Origin: Hyphomicrobiales bacterium
Lineage (GTDB): Bacteria > Pseudomonadota > Alphaproteobacteria > Rhizobiales > Aestuariivirgaceae
Direction of reading: 5' to 3'
NCBI GenBank assembly: GCA_026996935.1
Contig: JALWJW010000044.1
Span: 1 to 7,659, forward strand
DNA: 7,659 nt
Shown here: positions 6,275 to 7,659 of the stretch, one piece after another
How the letters are laid out: every line of letters begins with the position of its first letter
Numbering within the stretch: the stretch's first letter is position 1
Made by a program: the position numbers and the translations under genes
Notes under the pieces: generated by a model
Database searches by the model: none
Told to the model about the DNA's origin: nothing
Seen by the model: the letters and a program-made list of their open reading frames with translations, nothing else

Positions 6275-7051
6275 TTAGTCTGATTTTACTAATACGGGTT
6301 TAGATGGTTTTGGTTTTCCGTTTTCCTCTTTTAAGATACCCAACCGCCTTGCAACTTCTGAATAGGCTTCAACAAGGTCGCCTAAATCGCGGCGGAAGTT
6401 GTCTTTGTCTAATTTACGGTTGGTTTCAACATCCCATAAGCGGCAGCTATCGGGTGAAATTTCATCAGCTAAAATAACCCGAGAAACTTCGCCATCATAT
6501 TGGCGGCCAAATTCAATTTTAAAATCAATCAGACGAATACCAATGGCTGAAAACAAACCGCACATAAAATCATTGATGCGGGTGGTCATATTGATAATGT
6601 CATCAAGTTCGCCTGGCGTTGCCCAACCAAATGCAGTGATGTGTTCTTCTGCAACTAACGGGTCGCCCAAGGCATCATCTTTATAGCAGAACTCAATGAT
6701 TGAGCGGGGCAGAGGTTCGCCCTCGGTTAATCCGAGTTGTTTGCAAATTGACCCGGCTGCAACATTGCGTACAATCACTTCAAGCGGGATAATTTCGACT
6801 TTATGAATGAGTTGTTCACGCATGTTCAAGCGCTTGATGAAATGTGTCGGTATATTCATTTCGTTCAACTTTGTGAAAATAAGCTCACAAATGCGATTGT
6901 TCAAAACGCCTTTACCATCAATAACGGCTTTTTTTTCAGCGTTGAAAGCCGTGGCATCATCTTTGAAGTGAACGATCAATGTGTCGGGATCTGGTCCTTC
7001 ATAAAGAATTTTGGCTTTGCCTTCATAAAGGCGATTGCGGTGGGATTTCAT
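6275..7051 (-). CDS. purC: SAICAR synthetase PurC
   Basis: Phosphoribosylaminoimidazole-succinocarboxamide synthase joins CAIR and aspartate using ATP in de novo IMP synthesis. It has 258 residues, near the family norm. The nucleotide-binding N-terminal strand region [12 protein letters not shown] is at 8-19. Family signature 1, [15 protein letters not shown], is at 87-101; signature 2, LIDFKIEFG, at 174-182; and [12 protein letters not shown], which contacts substrate, at 196-207. The last 18 residues are Lys/Pro-rich and probably flexible. The ATG at 7051 fits the family start; the upstream ribosome site is weak (GAAAG). It is the first gene of the minus-strand block purC-purS-purQ-purL and diverges from the ATPase inhibitor gene. 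Confidence 0.98.
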   Translation of the reverse strand: MKSHRNRLYEGKAKILYEGPDPDTLIVHFKDDATAFNAEKKAVIDGKGVLNNRICELIFTKLNEMNIPTHFIKRLNMREQLIHKVEIIPLEVIVRNVAAGSICKQLGLTEGEPLPRSIIEFCYKDDALGDPLVAEEHITAFGWATPGELDDIINMTTRINDFMCGLFSAIGIRLIDFKIEFGRQYDGEVSRVILADEISPDSCRLWDVETNRKLDKDNFRRDLGDLVEAYSEVARRLGILKEENGKPKPSKPVLVKSD

Positions 7052-7333
7052 GCGCGTATGCTTTCGATGTGTTGAATTGAATTGCTGTTTTGTGCAATTC
7101 AGTTTGCGATTCGGTTGATACTCAGGTGGTACGGGCTATGACTTAGGGGTCGTAAATAAACCAAAATAAGGAAATTCACAATCTATCTTAGTGCGTTATC
7201 ACAAGCCAATTGCCGCATAAAGCTGTTTGGGGTTGTTTTAATGTCGCAAAGTGTTGAACTGTGGGGGCAGGAACGCTATCTGATAGGGTAGAATTGATTG
7301 AATGAATTTTTTTGAATTTTGGAGATGAAACTT
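7052..7333. promoter_or_regulatory. Divergent promoter region of purC and the zeta gene
   Basis: This is 282 bases without a coding frame I would support. A candidate minus-strand purC promoter is TTGTGA (7181-7176), 17 bases, then TATTTA (7158-7153). A candidate plus-strand promoter for the zeta gene is TTGAAC (7254-7259) followed after 16 bases by CTATCT (7276-7281). Both are visual matches of modest quality. GGAG at 7321-7324 is the zeta ribosome site. No purine riboswitch fold was recognised, and I could not test for one. Confidence 0.4.
7078..7101 (-). promoter_or_regulatory. Stem-loop in the purC leader
   Basis: TGAATTGC (7078-7085) and GCAATTCA (7094-7101) are a perfect 8-bp inverted repeat around an 8-base loop. 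It would lie 27 bases upstream of the purC ATG in the 5' untranslated leader if transcription begins near 7145. No T tract follows it on the minus strand, so it is not an obvious terminator. It could be an operator or an mRNA-stability hairpin. Confidence 0.45.
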
Positions 7334-7657
7334 ATGGCTGGAATTGATAATCGTGAAGACGCTTTTGAAGCTAAATTTGCACATGATGCGGAATTAAAAT
7401 TTAAAGCTGAAGCACGGCGTAACAAACTGCTTGGTCTTTGGGCGGCTGACCTCATGGGGATGTCTGGCGAGGATGCCGATAAATATGCAAAAGAGGTCAT
7501 TATAGCAGACTTTGAAGAAGCTGGAGATGAAGACGTGTTTCGTAAGATTCGGGCTGATTTTGATGACAAGGGCGTTGAGCAATCTGACCATCAGATTCGC
7601 CGTACAATGGGCGAGATGATGGCCAAAGCTATTAAGCAAATTGAAGGCGGCGAATAA
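7334..7657 (+). CDS. F1-ATPase inhibitor zeta subunit (DUF1476)
   Basis: A 107-residue protein of the alphaproteobacterial zeta family, studied in Paracoccus denitrificans, which binds F1-ATPase and blocks ATP hydrolysis. The N-terminus, NREDAFEAKFAHDAELKFKA (6-25), matches the family and contains the segment linked to inhibition. LLGLWAADLMGMSG (33-46), DFEEAGDEDVFRKIRADFD and a C-terminal helix follow. It is acidic and predicted helical, with no signal peptide or membrane segment. The ATG at 7334 has GGAG nine bases upstream; an ATG at 7325 overlaps that site and is rejected. The gene is complete, ending at the window edge. Strength of inhibition varies between species, so activity here is inferred. 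Confidence 0.93.
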   Translation: MAGIDNREDAFEAKFAHDAELKFKAEARRNKLLGLWAADLMGMSGEDADKYAKEVIIADFEEAGDEDVFRKIRADFDDKGVEQSDHQIRRTMGEMMAKAIKQIEGGE

Positions 7658-7659
7658 TA

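Noticed and set aside
7276..7569. Minus-strand Ser/Ala-rich 97-residue frame
   Set aside because: Antisense to the zeta gene, which has a clear family match and ribosome site on the plus strand.

Overview
The window looks like a chromosomal segment from an alphaproteobacterium, most likely of the Hyphomicrobiales (Rhizobiales) or a close relative. The grounds are the block purC-purS-purQ-purL followed by bolA and a CGFS glutaredoxin, an F1-ATPase inhibitor (zeta / DUF1476) gene diverging from purC, and intergenic palindromes of a style common in that group. Base composition looks moderate, with many AT-rich spacers, which is low for classical rhizobia. I cannot name a genus.

Layout from left to right. 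(1) Positions 10-537, minus strand: a secreted Asn/Trp/Gly-rich protein with three near-perfect 17-residue repeats. (2) Positions 538-808: a divergent AT-rich control region with a palindrome and tandem octamers. (3) Positions 809-1900, plus strand: a full-length phosphagen (arginine) kinase with every catalytic residue I could align to the animal enzymes, followed by a good intrinsic terminator. (4) Positions 2015-7051, minus strand, read right to left: purC, purS, purQ, purL, bolA, grxD. (5) Positions 7334-7657, plus strand: the F1-ATPase inhibitor zeta subunit, divergent from purC.

How the genes work together. PurS, PurQ and PurL form the three-part FGAM synthetase, and PurC makes SAICAR later in IMP synthesis. 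BolA and the monothiol glutaredoxin form a known pair that shares a [2Fe-2S] cluster in iron-sulfur trafficking. Zeta inhibits ATP hydrolysis by F1-ATPase, and the arginine kinase would buffer ATP as phosphoarginine. The window is therefore rich in adenylate synthesis and energy functions, although only the pur genes and bolA-grxD are clearly functional units.

The item most worth attention is the arginine kinase, because phosphagen kinases are mainly animal and protist enzymes and are sporadic in bacteria. Second is the repeat-built Asn/Trp secreted protein divergent from it, which resembles sulfur-globule-type envelope proteins but cannot be assigned firmly. Intergenic gaps inside the pur-bolA block carry several families of dispersed palindromic repeats, one of them shared between the purS-purC and purL-bolA gaps.
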